Assembly (NCBI GenBank): GCA_014879875.1
Contig: JACSRF010000387.1
Location: forward strand, 1-33,568
DNA: 33,568 nucleotides
Origin: Anaerolinea sp.
GTDB taxonomy: Bacteria > Chloroflexota > Anaerolineae > Promineifilales > Promineifilaceae
Direction: 5' to 3'
A program made the translations under genes and the position numbers. Below are positions 1 through 7,042 of the stretch, in pieces. Under the pieces are notes generated by a model that saw only the letters and a list, made by a program, of their open reading frames with translations, had not been told where the DNA came from and made no database searches. Every line of letters begins with the position of its first letter. Positions within the stretch are counted from its first letter, which is position 1.

Positions 1-66
1 GAACAAGGATGTTCGGACTACAGATTTTCATTCATTCGTGGTGCGCTGTAGGCGCGTGTTGTCTCC
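1..66. repeat. Dispersed intergenic repeat, copy 1
   Basis: This stretch matches 24898-24963 with about four mismatches (positions 17, 25, 47 and 49 of the repeat). It starts with GAACAAGGATGTTC and ends near TGTTGTCTCC. Copy 2 has an upstream partner arm that makes a hairpin; here the window edge cuts off that side. It contains no gene. Confidence 0.8.
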
Positions 67-300
67 TATAAAACGGTCCGTTCTTGCCCCCTCTACTGTA
101 TTTTTCAGGTGTAGGGCGGCTAACGGCTTGCGTTAACCGCAAGTGGGCGGAACGTGAGCAATGCTTGGGAGTAGGATTCTATTCGGGTTTGGAAAATGCC
201 CGAAAAATGTCGCAGAATCCCGCCAGTCAGGTACATGCTTTGTAGTGCAGCGTTTGAATTGCAGACCATGTTGTTTGCTCGAACACTTGTGATTTATAAA
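67..300. other. Gene-free stretch with small hairpins
   Basis: I see no convincing gene here. There is a short hairpin (CTTGCG / CGCAAG around 127-143) just after a GGCTAAC heptamer at 118-124, which could be a degenerate attC end. A second nested hairpin pairs GGATTCT near 173 with AGAATCC near 214, with CGGG/CCCG inside. The base composition is like the AT-richer cassette-like region that follows. Confidence 0.4.
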
Positions 301-894
301 TCATGCTTTTTTGCGAAGGATTTGAGTAAATTTGAATATGCCAAATAACCCAATCCCAGTAATCGCAATCATAAGAATGAAAGGGAATATGTCTTCCCAG
401 AAATTTCCTGTCCAACGTGTGCCAACAGTTATAGACGAGATTATCGCCATTAATAAAGCGCCACCACCGGTTATCGTTACACAGCTCAGAATGACAATAC
501 CAAAGATAATAAGCAATCTCACGCCATAACTACTTGTCTTTTGCTCAGAAGGTGTTGCAACTGATTGGAAACTGTCAATTTCCTGCTTTTCTGGATGCCT
601 TGTTTTTCTTGCTATGATAATTGAAAAAATCATTACCGCGAAAATATAAATATAGTCAAAGATGACGGCGTATCCAACACCCTTTGAACCTAACAAAGCA
701 GCAAGAAGAAATGAAACTAAGAAGGATGCTGGAAGCGGGGACAAAAGAAGCAAACCAAATAATCGTGCTTTATTTGATGGTAGCTCATACTCTCCTTTAC
801 CAAACAAGAATTTAAAGAGGCCTGAGGGGATTTTTCCAGAAATAATCGCCCAAAGTCCCGCAACGAAAAAGAGCAATTCAATGATTAATAGCAT
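301..894 (-). CDS. Hypothetical multi-spanning membrane protein
   Basis: This 197-residue protein has about five hydrophobic segments (roughly residues 1-20, 45-68, 75-95, 122-152 and 168-190), with polar loops containing KGEYELPSNKAR and a charged stretch near 97-120. It has no recognisable catalytic motif, so I do not assign a function. It is likely an inner-membrane protein. The gene is AT-rich compared with the rest of the window, points the same way as the next gene, and is separated from it by an attC-like hairpin at 958-1070, so it may be an integron-type gene cassette. The start at 894 gives an N-terminus that is immediately hydrophobic, as expected for a membrane protein. Confidence 0.7.
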   Translation of the reverse strand: MLLIIELLFFVAGLWAIISGKIPSGLFKFLFGKGEYELPSNKARLFGLLLLSPLPASFLVSFLLAALLGSKGVGYAVIFDYIYIFAVMIFSIIIARKTRHPEKQEIDSFQSVATPSEQKTSSYGVRLLIIFGIVILSCVTITGGGALLMAIISSITVGTRWTGNFWEDIFPFILMIAITGIGLFGIFKFTQILRKKA

Positions 895-957
895 GAAATT
901 TTCCTTACTTGACTACTTTTTGATAGGCTGGCCGTCTACGCAACTTTGCATAAGTCG

Positions 958-1070
958 TCCTAACGCCACCGTAAGCTGCACTGGCACGGCCGTTCCAACA
1001 CCTTTGCCAATCACCCAATAACAAGCCGTCCGAGGCATTGCGCCAGCGTTAGCTTGACGGAATGTTAGAC
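958..1070 (-). mobile_element. attC-like recombination site (candidate)
   Basis: On the minus strand this reads GTCTAAC (1070-1064, fits R'' RYYYAAC), then CCGTCAAGCT (1060-1051), and ends with AGCTTACGG (977-969) and GTTAGGA (964-958, close to R' GTTRRRY). The two inner boxes pair except for one extra C, like the extrahelical base of attC sites, and the R and L stems are separated by short unpaired spacers. A further CTGGC/GCCAG pair (981-985 with 1042-1046) extends the stem. The 113-bp length is within the range known for attC. No integrase is visible in the window. Confidence 0.55.
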
Positions 1071-1230
1071 GGGCTGCCGGCCTGACGCTGGCCTTTCTGC
1101 CAGAAAAGAAACTGTTAACACTATTATGTCAAAAGTGACCACCTTGTTTTTGCTGGCTTGTGGTCTTCACAAAGAGCATGAGGTCGAAAATCCACATTCA
1201 TTGAGAGCGTAACCTGGCTAATTCGTTCAA

Positions 1231-1824
1231 TTAGTTTGAATATTGAAGAGCAAATAATTCTTTTACCAACTGGCTTCGCTTTGGCCCGACCGGCTCAGAT
1301 TTTAGAAGCCTAAGTATTTCAATACTCCGCTCTCGCGCTTCCCGAAAACTATCGCTTTGGTATAATTCTCTAGCCCATTGTAGGGCCTGCTCATCCCATA
1401 TTTGTAATAATTCAGAAGGCCCATGCTCAATATAATCTTTTTCTTCCCAGTTTGAGCTATGCTGTATATCCAGGTCAGGCTGTTCAATGTTCAGTAGAAA
1501 TGGCAAAAGGTACAAATTGGATAACATTGCCTGACATAACTTTTTTGTGGCTTTTACCTTATCATTCGACTGGTATAACGATAAAGCCCAGCATAGCAAA
1601 TGAAAAGGCTCTCCTCCATCATCGGAAAATTCTTTCTCGAACCACGCAAAAGACTTAGTTGCTCCAGTAATATCACCTATCAGCAAATACATTGGTCCGA
1701 TCAAATAACGTTTTCCAGAATCGTCGCTAATGTAGCGAAACTTCTTGTATTCCTTTCGCAAATCGCTTTCGTATTGCTTAATCCGTTCTTGTATCTTGCG
1801 AGGATCATTGGGAAATTGAAACAT
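1231..1824 (-). CDS. Hypothetical helical protein (possibly TPR-like)
   Basis: This 197-residue soluble protein is predicted mostly helical. It has a charged N-terminus with a lysine-rich stretch (about residues 10-30), then repeated amphipathic helices (IGDITGATKSFAWFEKEF, LCWALSLYQSNDKVKATKK) that look like tetratricopeptide-type pairs, and a C-terminal helix rich in R/E. No enzyme motif is seen. It is AT-rich, lies on the same strand as the gene at 301-894, and is bracketed by attC-like sites (958-1070 and 1856-1983), which fits a cassette of about 0.9 kb. The ATG at 1824 gives a clean start. The function is unknown. Confidence 0.7.
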   Translation of the reverse strand: MFQFPNDPRKIQERIKQYESDLRKEYKKFRYISDDSGKRYLIGPMYLLIGDITGATKSFAWFEKEFSDDGGEPFHLLCWALSLYQSNDKVKATKKLCQAMLSNLYLLPFLLNIEQPDLDIQHSSNWEEKDYIEHGPSELLQIWDEQALQWARELYQSDSFREARERSIEILRLLKSEPVGPKRSQLVKELFALQYSN

Positions 1825-1855
1825 AGCACTCCATACAAACTAACACACTCGTACC

Positions 1856-1983
1856 GCCTAACGAAGTAAGGATTCATGCGGCGGCTCCGCAGACTCCGCG
1901 CCGCATAATGGCATTCTGCGAAAGTGGCATTCTGCGAAAGTGGCATTCTACGAATGCGGCATTCATTGAATGCCCGGTTGAAC
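1856..1983 (-). mobile_element. Second attC-like site (weaker candidate)
   Basis: On the minus strand the ends are GTTCAAC (1983-1977, fits R'') and GTTAGGC (1862-1856, a classical R' core). The interior can fold, including ATGCGGCG at 1876-1883 with CGCCGCAT at 1899-1906, but the L boxes pair less clearly than in the site at 958-1070. It lies about 900 bp from that site, which is the size of one cassette with the gene at 1231-1824. Confidence 0.4.
1909..1972. repeat. Four tandem 16-bp units
   Basis: The unit TGGCATTCTGCGAAAG occurs exactly at 1909-1924 and 1925-1940, then with changes at 1941-1956 and 1957-1972. It sits inside the attC-like site 1856-1983. Confidence 0.85.
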
Positions 1984-2108
1984 AAAGTCGCACCTGGCGG
2001 TAACTTTTCTCTTTGAAATTTAAGCCTGGGGATACCTGATAACCGTTACCGCTCACCCCCACGACCAGAGTCATTGTAACAGGTCCGACTGGAAAAGATC
2101 AATAACCT

Positions 2109-2330
2109 ATGCCCGATTTCCCGCCTCAATTTCGCGCCGCTGACGCCACCGCCGACCGCCAAACGACAACCAGGCAGCATCAAATAAACAGCCTGTCTTT
2201 GGTAACGGCCGTGCAAAAATACATCTACACCCGCACCGATTTCTACCGCGATTTTACCAATCAGCCAGAGGTGAAAAGTTTTCTGGTGAATGAGTTGTTT
2301 CGCTATGATTATGATGGGCTGGGAACGTGA
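2109..2330 (+). CDS. Short hypothetical protein or gene remnant
   Basis: This would encode 73 residues. The second half (from about residue 38) has a protein-like composition with aromatic and acidic residues (YIYTRTDFYRDF, FLVNELFRYDYDG), which suggests a genuine or formerly genuine coding sequence. The N-terminal half is low-complexity. I recognise no domain, and the length suggests a C-terminal remnant of a longer gene cut off where the AT-rich accessory DNA joins the core. It contains one ACGGCCGT motif (2205). It converges on the response regulator gene, 17 bp away. Confidence 0.35.
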   Translation: MPDFPPQFRAADATADRQTTTRQHQINSLSLVTAVQKYIYTRTDFYRDFTNQPEVKSFLVNELFRYDYDGLGT

Positions 2331-2347
2331 TGGGGTTGAGGCCTATG

Positions 2348-3001
2348 TTACTCCAGCAACCCTTTCGCCAACGCAAAGCGCACCAATGCCGCCCGGCTGC
2401 GCAGTTCCAGTTTTTCCATGCCCCGCGCCCGGTAGGTGTCTACCGTTTTGGCGCTGACAGAAAGCCGGTCGGCAATCTCTTTGCTGGTGTGCCCCAAGGC
2501 AACTAACTGCAACACTTCCTGCTCGCGCTCGCTCAAAGTATCCCAAAGTTCTTCTTCGGCCGCCGGCCTTTCATTGTTCGGCGTTACATCGTCTAACAGC
2601 GCCCGGGTCAGGGAGGGATGGACATACATATCGCCGCGCATGACGGCTTGAATGGCGGCGATCAGTTCCACATCGGCCGCTTTTTTCAGCACATAGCCAG
2701 ACGCCCCACTTTTGAATGCCCGGCGCAAATAGCCCTCGTCGTGGTGCATGGTGAGGATGAGGATGCGGGCGTCGGGTACGCGCTGGCGCAGCAGCGGCAG
2801 CGTTTCCAACCCGCCCAGCCGGGGCATGGTCAAATCGAGCAAGATGATGTCTGGCCGGGTTGTTTCGACCAGGGTTAGCAGTTCAACGCCGTCGGCGGCT
2901 TCGCCGATAACGGTCATGTCACTGCGGGCATCAAGGAGAGCGGCCAGGCCGGTACGCAGCACGGCATGGTCATCGGCTAATACAATGCGGATAGGCGTCA
3001 T
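2348..3001 (-). CDS. LuxR/NarL-family response regulator
   Basis: This 217-residue protein is a two-component transcription regulator. The receiver domain (about residues 1-120) has the acidic pair D10/D11, the phospho-acceptor D56 in LLDLTMP, and a conserved K near residue 106. The C-terminal part (about 150-212) is a LuxR-type helix-turn-helix, with LSEREQEVLQLVALGHTSKE followed by the recognition-helix region AKTVDTYRARGMEKL. It overlaps the upstream kinase gene by four bases (ATGA at 2998-3001), so the two are translationally coupled and form a cognate pair. The target is not shown by the sequence; the nearby respiratory operons are good candidates because TtrR, the regulator of tetrathionate reductase, is in the same family. 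Confidence 0.92.
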   Translation of the reverse strand: MTPIRIVLADDHAVLRTGLAALLDARSDMTVIGEAADGVELLTLVETTRPDIILLDLTMPRLGGLETLPLLRQRVPDARILILTMHHDEGYLRRAFKSGASGYVLKKAADVELIAAIQAVMRGDMYVHPSLTRALLDDVTPNNERPAAEEELWDTLSEREQEVLQLVALGHTSKEIADRLSVSAKTVDTYRARGMEKLELRSRAALVRFALAKGLLE

Positions 3002-4413
3002 AGGGGCACCTCGATAAAAATGCTGGTTCCTTGCCCTGGCGTTGATTCGATGGTGAGAGAGCCGTTGAGCAGTTCGGCCCGTTCTCTCATGCCGTAGAGT
3101 CCAAGACGGCCGTTTCTCCCCGCCACTTCCTCAACAAAGCCAACCCCATCATCTTCGATAATGGCCCGGATACGGCCGTGACCACGTTCCACCAACACGC
3201 TGACTGTTTGCGCCTGGGCGTGGCGGGCAATGTTGGTCAGGCTTTCTTGAACAATGCGGTAAACGGCCGTTTCCACCGCCGGCGGCAGCCGTTCTTCCAG
3301 CCCCATCACCACCAGGTCTACCTCAACGGGATAACGCGCCTGGTAATCTTGCACATAGCGCCGCAGCGCCGCCGCCAATCCCAAATCATCCAGCACACTG
3401 GGGCGCAGTTCCACCGCCAGGTTATGCACGCCCTCCAATGTCTGCGCGACCAACGCGCGCACCCCGTCCAACTGTTCCTGAATATCCGGCAGCGGACACT
3501 GCTGGTTGACCATTTGCAGGCGCACCATCAGCGAGGTGAGCGACTGCCCCGTCTCGTCGTGCAGTTCGCGGGCGATGCGGCGGCGTTCATCTTCCTGGGC
3601 AGTGATCACCTTTTCCAGCAGTTGGCTGCGCAGTTGGTCTCGTTCAACCCGCTCCTGTTCCGCCTGGGCCAGGTCGGCCGTCATGACGTTAAATGCTTCG
3701 GCCAGTTCACCAATTTCATCCCCGGCCCAGGGGGTGACATGCTGCTGAAAATCGCCCTGACCGACCGCTTCGGCGGCCTGTTTTAGCTCAATAATCGGCC
3801 GGGTGACGACCCAGGTAAGCAGCGTGGCGGCGGCGATGCCGACGGCCGAAACCATGACGGTGGTCAACAGCATTTGCCCGGTGAGGGCAGCAACGGTGGC
3901 CTGCATACTGGCTTCGGACAGGCCAACCCGCGCCACGCCGGCCTGCCCGTCGAAAATGGGAACGGCCGTGTCCCACACCGGCCCTTCATCGGTTTGGAGC
4001 AGCATGGTTTGGTGATGGTCGCTGGCCGTCACCGGGTTAACTGCCAGCAAATCGCGGGGGAAGCCGGCGCCGAAGGTGTGGACCAATACCGCGCCGTCTT
4101 GGGACGTGACGAAAGCGTAACGTACATCGGGGTTGTTCAATTGGGTTTCAATGAGTAATTGGTGCAGGGAAAAGAGGTCGTTGATCAGGATCATATCGGT
4201 GGCGCGGGCGGCCACGTCGCGGGCGACAGAGATGCTTTGCTCTTGCAGCCGCTGCTCTAGCGCCTGGGTCAGCACGCCGCGTACCTGCACGGTGATGCCC
4301 ACGCCCAGCAGCAGCACCAGCGCCAGCACAATGCCCATAATTTTGGTGCGCACGCTAAATGCCCCGGCAAAGCGCCAAAGACGGACGAAGAATGGTGAAT
4401 GGTAAATGGACAT
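2998..4413 (-). CDS. HAMP-domain histidine kinase (NarX/DegS-like, HisKA_3)
   Basis: This 471-residue membrane sensor kinase has TM1 at about residues 24-43, an extracytoplasmic sensing domain at about 44-180, TM2 at about 182-203, and a HAMP linker at about 203-255. The HisKA_3 dimerisation domain carries the phospho-acceptor H285 in ARELHDETGQ. It ends with a HATPase domain with an N-box (ESLTNIARHA), DDGVGF and GLYGMRERA. It follows the PhnD-like lipoprotein gene by about 20 bp and overlaps the response regulator by 4 bp. Its own extracytoplasmic domain is small, so it may need the lipoprotein to recognise a ligand. The start codon lies inside an in-register 7-bp repeat array (4390-4452), and a good ribosome binding site is not obvious, so an internal start near M26 cannot be excluded. 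Confidence 0.92.
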   Translation of the reverse strand: MSIYHSPFFVRLWRFAGAFSVRTKIMGIVLALVLLLGVGITVQVRGVLTQALEQRLQEQSISVARDVAARATDMILINDLFSLHQLLIETQLNNPDVRYAFVTSQDGAVLVHTFGAGFPRDLLAVNPVTASDHHQTMLLQTDEGPVWDTAVPIFDGQAGVARVGLSEASMQATVAALTGQMLLTTVMVSAVGIAAATLLTWVVTRPIIELKQAAEAVGQGDFQQHVTPWAGDEIGELAEAFNVMTADLAQAEQERVERDQLRSQLLEKVITAQEDERRRIARELHDETGQSLTSLMVRLQMVNQQCPLPDIQEQLDGVRALVAQTLEGVHNLAVELRPSVLDDLGLAAALRRYVQDYQARYPVEVDLVVMGLEERLPPAVETAVYRIVQESLTNIARHAQAQTVSVLVERGHGRIRAIIEDDGVGFVEEVAGRNGRLGLYGMRERAELLNGSLTIESTPGQGTSIFIEVPL

Positions 4414-4452
4414 CGGAATAATACGGATTACGGTTAACGGTTAACGGCCGTT
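4390..4452. repeat. In-register heptamer array between phnD-like and kinase genes
   Basis: Nine consecutive 7-bp blocks can be read: GAATGGT, GAATGGT, AAATGGA, CATCGGA, ATAATAC, GGATTAC, GGTTAAC, GGTTAAC, GGCCGTT. The kinase start codon (4411-4413) and the stop codon of the lipoprotein gene (4434-4436) both lie inside the array, and the last block is part of an ACGGCCGT motif. Confidence 0.75.
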
Positions 4453-5333
4453 TCCAATTCCCGCACCGACTCATAAGCCGCGTCTTCGATTAACACAAAA
4501 CCATCCATTCCCGCCGTTTGTAAAGCAGCCTGCCCCGCTGCTGTCTCATTCATTTGCAGCAAGGCCGCTTGCAAATCGGCCACCAACTGCGGCCGCGCCT
4601 CCGGGCTGACGACGACAGGCGGGATGCCAAAAGCGGGCGATTGGTGAATGACGCGCGTTTTCTGGGCCAGATCTGGCTCTCGCTCCAAGGCAAACGCATA
4701 AACCAGGCTGTCTACGGCCGCGCCATCAGCCACATGGTTGGCGACGGCGCGAATGGCGTCGTCATGGCTGTAGGTGTAGAACGTGCGGCTGAAAAAGCTC
4801 GCCACCGTTTCGCCCATCTGCTGCACCAGCCAGATGGGGTAGTTGCGCCCGCTGGTGGAAATGGGGTCGGTGAAGGCAAAAACGCCGCCGCGTAAATCGG
4901 CCATGCCTTGCGCCGGGCTGTCGGCAGGCACAATCAGCAGGGAATGGTAGACCGTGCCCCCCATCACCTGCGGCGCGGCCAGGAGCTGCATCTCAAACTC
5001 GCGTTCGCCCACAATATAGGCGCTGGTGCAGACAAAGGCGACGTCTACTTCACCGCTTTGCACCAGGTCGTTCACCTCGCCGTAGGTGCGGCGCTGCACC
5101 AGTTCCACCGGCCGATCCAGCGCTGCGCCCAGGTAATCCAGCAGCGGGCCATAGCTGTCAACGGTGCCTTTGGGGGAGATAATGGCGGCAACGGCGACAC
5201 GCAGGGGTTTAACAGCCGTTGCCGACACCCCTGGCAATGGCTGCAAATCAGACAAATTCACAGAGGCCGTCGCCGGGGGCGCAGCGCAGCCCACAAGGAG
5301 GAAAAATGCGCTCAGGAGGAGAAGGTAACGCAT
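4434..5333 (-). CDS. PhnD-like substrate-binding lipoprotein, orphan
   Basis: This 299-residue protein has a lipoprotein signal (LVGC, lipidated Cys at residue 16) followed by a phosphate/phosphite/phosphonate-type periplasmic binding fold. Family features include the early LRVAVAA strand, the segment SGEVDVAFVCTSAYIVG, and FTDPISTSGRNYP, which is the ligand-contact loop region. It should sit outside the cytoplasmic membrane. No permease or ATPase gene is nearby, so an uptake role is doubtful. It is instead placed directly before a histidine kinase and its regulator. In TtrS, the tetrathionate sensor, a PhnD-like domain is fused to the kinase, so I infer a ligand-sensing role here. The ligand itself cannot be read from the sequence. 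Its last codons and stop fall in a 7-bp repeat array. Confidence 0.85.
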   Translation of the reverse strand: MRYLLLLSAFFLLVGCAAPPATASVNLSDLQPLPGVSATAVKPLRVAVAAIISPKGTVDSYGPLLDYLGAALDRPVELVQRRTYGEVNDLVQSGEVDVAFVCTSAYIVGEREFEMQLLAAPQVMGGTVYHSLLIVPADSPAQGMADLRGGVFAFTDPISTSGRNYPIWLVQQMGETVASFFSRTFYTYSHDDAIRAVANHVADGAAVDSLVYAFALEREPDLAQKTRVIHQSPAFGIPPVVVSPEARPQLVADLQAALLQMNETAAGQAALQTAGMDGFVLIEDAAYESVRELETAVNR

Positions 5334-5349
5334 GAAATGACTATTAATG

Positions 5350-5400
5350 AATAATCAATTGGGAACGCTGTTAACAATTCCCAATCCATTATTGATTATT
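5350..5400. repeat. Inverted repeat upstream of the lipoprotein gene
   Basis: AATAATCAAT (5350-5359) pairs with ATTGATTATT (5391-5400), and TGGGAA (5360-5365) pairs with TTCCCA (5378-5383). It fills most of the 65-bp gap between the CMD-family gene and the lipoprotein gene. It could terminate the first transcript or set the ratio of expression; there is no T-tract to prove a terminator. Confidence 0.6.
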
Positions 5401-5710
5401 AACTATTCAACAGGTCATTCACCCAGGTATAGGCCGCCACCGTATTGGGCATACCCAGCGTGGTGACGGCTAGGGTGACGATGTGTTTGATTTCGTCGGG
5501 GCTGATGCCGCTTTCTAAAGCACGGCGAGTGTGGGCGTGGACGGCGCCCTCGTGACCCAGGCCAATCGCCAGGGCCAGTTTGACCAGTTGGCGGGTTTTG
5601 TCGTCTAGCGGGCCATTGTCATGGCTGGCGGCGGCTAACTGTTCGTAGGCGGCGGCAACGGCCGGAAATTCGGTCATAAATTGGTGATGAGCTTTCGGTT
5701 TGTCAGACAT
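5399..5710 (-). CDS. Carboxymuconolactone decarboxylase-family protein
   Basis: This 103-residue protein has the whole helical CMD/AhpD-like core: KLALAIGLGHEGAVHAHTRR followed by AxxxGxSPDEIKHIVTLAVTTLGMPN. The CxxC redox pair found in AhpD-type members is replaced by EGAV before HAH, so peroxidase or disulfide chemistry of the AhpD kind is unlikely. This cysteine-free variant is common in bacteria and has no assigned reaction. It lies 65 bp upstream of the sensor lipoprotein gene on the same strand, so it may be cotranscribed with the signalling genes; whether it has any functional link to them is not shown. Confidence 0.85.
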   Translation of the reverse strand: MSDKPKAHHQFMTEFPAVAAAYEQLAAASHDNGPLDDKTRQLVKLALAIGLGHEGAVHAHTRRALESGISPDEIKHIVTLAVTTLGMPNTVAAYTWVNDLLNS

Positions 5711-5790
5711 GGTTTCATTCCTTGTTGTTTATTTTTTGAGACGATAATTTGTCTAAAGATTCTAACGGGTCGTGAAAAAGATCGCCTTGA

Positions 5791-6012
5791 TTAGTTTGAG
5801 ACATACTGCACTCTTAATCTGGCCCATAACAGAAAAAGTTCCATTTCCCCATCGTCGTCGTTGCGTGTAATACCCAAGCGGGATGCACGATACCTGATGG
5901 CGTTCAACGGCCGCCAATTTTCAGTCACAGACGTTGGTTTGCCTTCTTTCTGTTCAACTTCTGCGACGGCCGTCCACCGCTGAACATATGCCTTTGCCTC
6001 TGCTGCGTTCAT
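5791..6012 (-). CDS. Small conserved-looking hypothetical protein
   Basis: This encodes 73 residues starting MNAAEAKAYVQRW. I chose this ATG rather than the one 60 bases upstream because the extra residues (rich in H, C and T) do not look like protein. The product is soluble and helical, with charged segments AEVEQKEGKP and an RYRASRLGI motif, and has no cysteine pair or membrane segment. It lies between the CMD-family gene and the FmdE-like gene on the same strand, with 52 bp to the latter's stop codon. Function unknown. Confidence 0.6.
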   Translation of the reverse strand: MNAAEAKAYVQRWTAVAEVEQKEGKPTSVTENWRPLNAIRYRASRLGITRNDDDGEMELFLLWARLRVQYVSN

Positions 6013-6064
6013 GCGCCAAGTATAGCATAAGGTATGATAAGCTCGACAATGTGTAGTACGGCCG

Positions 6065-6691
6065 TTACCCACCCTTCTCTCGTTCTGCTAACACACCATC
6101 TACCACAAACAGCAGTTCCTCTGGCGCATAATAAGCCGGTCCGGCGCAGGCAGCACAGTACGGCCGTTCCCCCACCATCACCTCCCGCTCATTGATAATC
6201 TCTTCCCCACAGCCGGCGCAGTTCGCTCGCACCCCGTTTCGGCTCACAATTTGGCTTATCGGCGTACTCAGGCGTACCGTCTGAATGGTCAGCAGTTCGT
6301 CATCGGGCATCTGCTGGTAGCCGATGAGTTGGGCATAGTAATGCTTTTTCTCATCAGGGGCGTATTGACAAGCTCTTTGGCGGATGTCGAGTTGAGGGAT
6401 GATGCGAACGGCCGTTTCCGTTTTCACATCTACAAAAGTTGCCCCAATCTTACCGTAATCGGCCAATCGCAGGGTGCGATGGCCCATCGTGCAGCCCGTC
6501 GCCGCCGCCACGCCATCGGCAAAACAGCCGTCCGTTTCCACAATAACCACCAGCCGCTTATCGGTACGCGGCACAGTCAGCCCCAAAGCGGCCGTGCCCG
6601 CCAGCCCAATCCGCGCGCCCAATACTTGGCGCGGGCACAAATGTTTATGCCAAGAAGCAGAAAGTTCCAGAATAGTTTGCAATGGCTGCAT
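6065..6691 (-). CDS. FmdE-family protein with C-terminal zinc ribbon
   Basis: This 208-residue protein has an FmdE domain (about 10-140). H17 and C19 lie in HLCPRQVLGARIG, followed by TDGC (C56) and C67, the usual metal-site pattern of the family. After this a treble-clef/zinc-ribbon module has C158/C161 and C179/C182. FmdE was first found beside molybdenum formylmethanofuran dehydrogenase genes, and its exact role is not settled. No other formylmethanofuran dehydrogenase gene is present here, but the gene lies within 1.3 kb of two molybdoenzyme operons on the same strand. A role in molybdenum cofactor handling is a guess only. The upstream region holds the long inverted repeat 6716-6852. Confidence 0.85.
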   Translation of the reverse strand: MQPLQTILELSASWHKHLCPRQVLGARIGLAGTAALGLTVPRTDKRLVVIVETDGCFADGVAAATGCTMGHRTLRLADYGKIGATFVDVKTETAVRIIPQLDIRQRACQYAPDEKKHYYAQLIGYQQMPDDELLTIQTVRLSTPISQIVSRNGVRANCAGCGEEIINEREVMVGERPYCAACAGPAYYAPEELLFVVDGVLAEREKGG

Positions 6692-6715
6692 AAGTAAAAC
6701 CTCCGTATCTATTCA

Positions 6716-6852
6716 GAGTGACACGGAGTTTCACGGAGAAGGCACGGAGTTACCCGGAGAAAATCAGGAGAATCTATCGTTCGTCAGGCTAAAACGCTCC
6801 GATTACTTCTCTGTGGCTCTCCGTGCCTACTCCGCCTTTCTCCGTGTAACTC
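6716..6852. repeat. Long imperfect inverted repeat built from CACGGAG units
   Basis: The left arm (6716-6762) repeats CACGGAG-like units (GACACGGAG, CACGGAGAAGGCACGGAG, CCCGGAGAA). The right arm (6807-6852) is its imperfect reverse complement (CTCTCCGTGCC, TTTCTCCGTGTAACTC). It can fold into a stem of about 45 bp with a loop of about 44. There is no transposase, so it may be a MITE-like or REP-like element. A related but diverged element lies at 33433-33568. It occupies much of the 351-bp gap 6692-7042, which otherwise holds only the TAGACATTATA pair. Confidence 0.75.
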
Positions 6853-6896
6853 TTTTGACCTGTATAGATACAAACCTCCACAATGGTCAGAGTATT

Positions 6897-6996
6897 GTAT
6901 AATAGACATTATACCGATTAGTTTGGCCTTGTCTGGTAGCAGGGAAAGTAACGGTGTCATTACCAGAGTGAAAAATTAAACCGATATAATGTCTAA
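6897..6996. promoter_or_regulatory. Paired TAGACATTATAYCG motifs, possible operator
   Basis: A perfect palindrome GTATAAT-AGAC-ATTATAC lies at 6897-6914. Its right part (TAGACATTATACCGA) reappears inverted at 6981-6996 as CCGATATAATGTCTAA, so the two copies face each other across about 65 bp. A third copy (TAGACATTGTCGG) lies at 33412-33424. The pair sits between the FmdE-like gene (minus) and the gene at 7043 (plus). Each copy contains TATAAT, so it could also be a promoter. Confidence 0.5.
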
Positions 6997-7042
6997 TGTT
7001 GCCACATAGTAAGTCTGTTTCACCCAAAATCAGCGAGGCTAA

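Noticed and set aside
4434-5333. Phosphonate ABC transporter system
   Set aside because: Only the binding-protein gene is present; the neighbours are a kinase and a regulator, not a permease or ATPase.
5399-5710. AhpD-type peroxidase
   Set aside because: The CxxC pair is missing (EGAV in its place).
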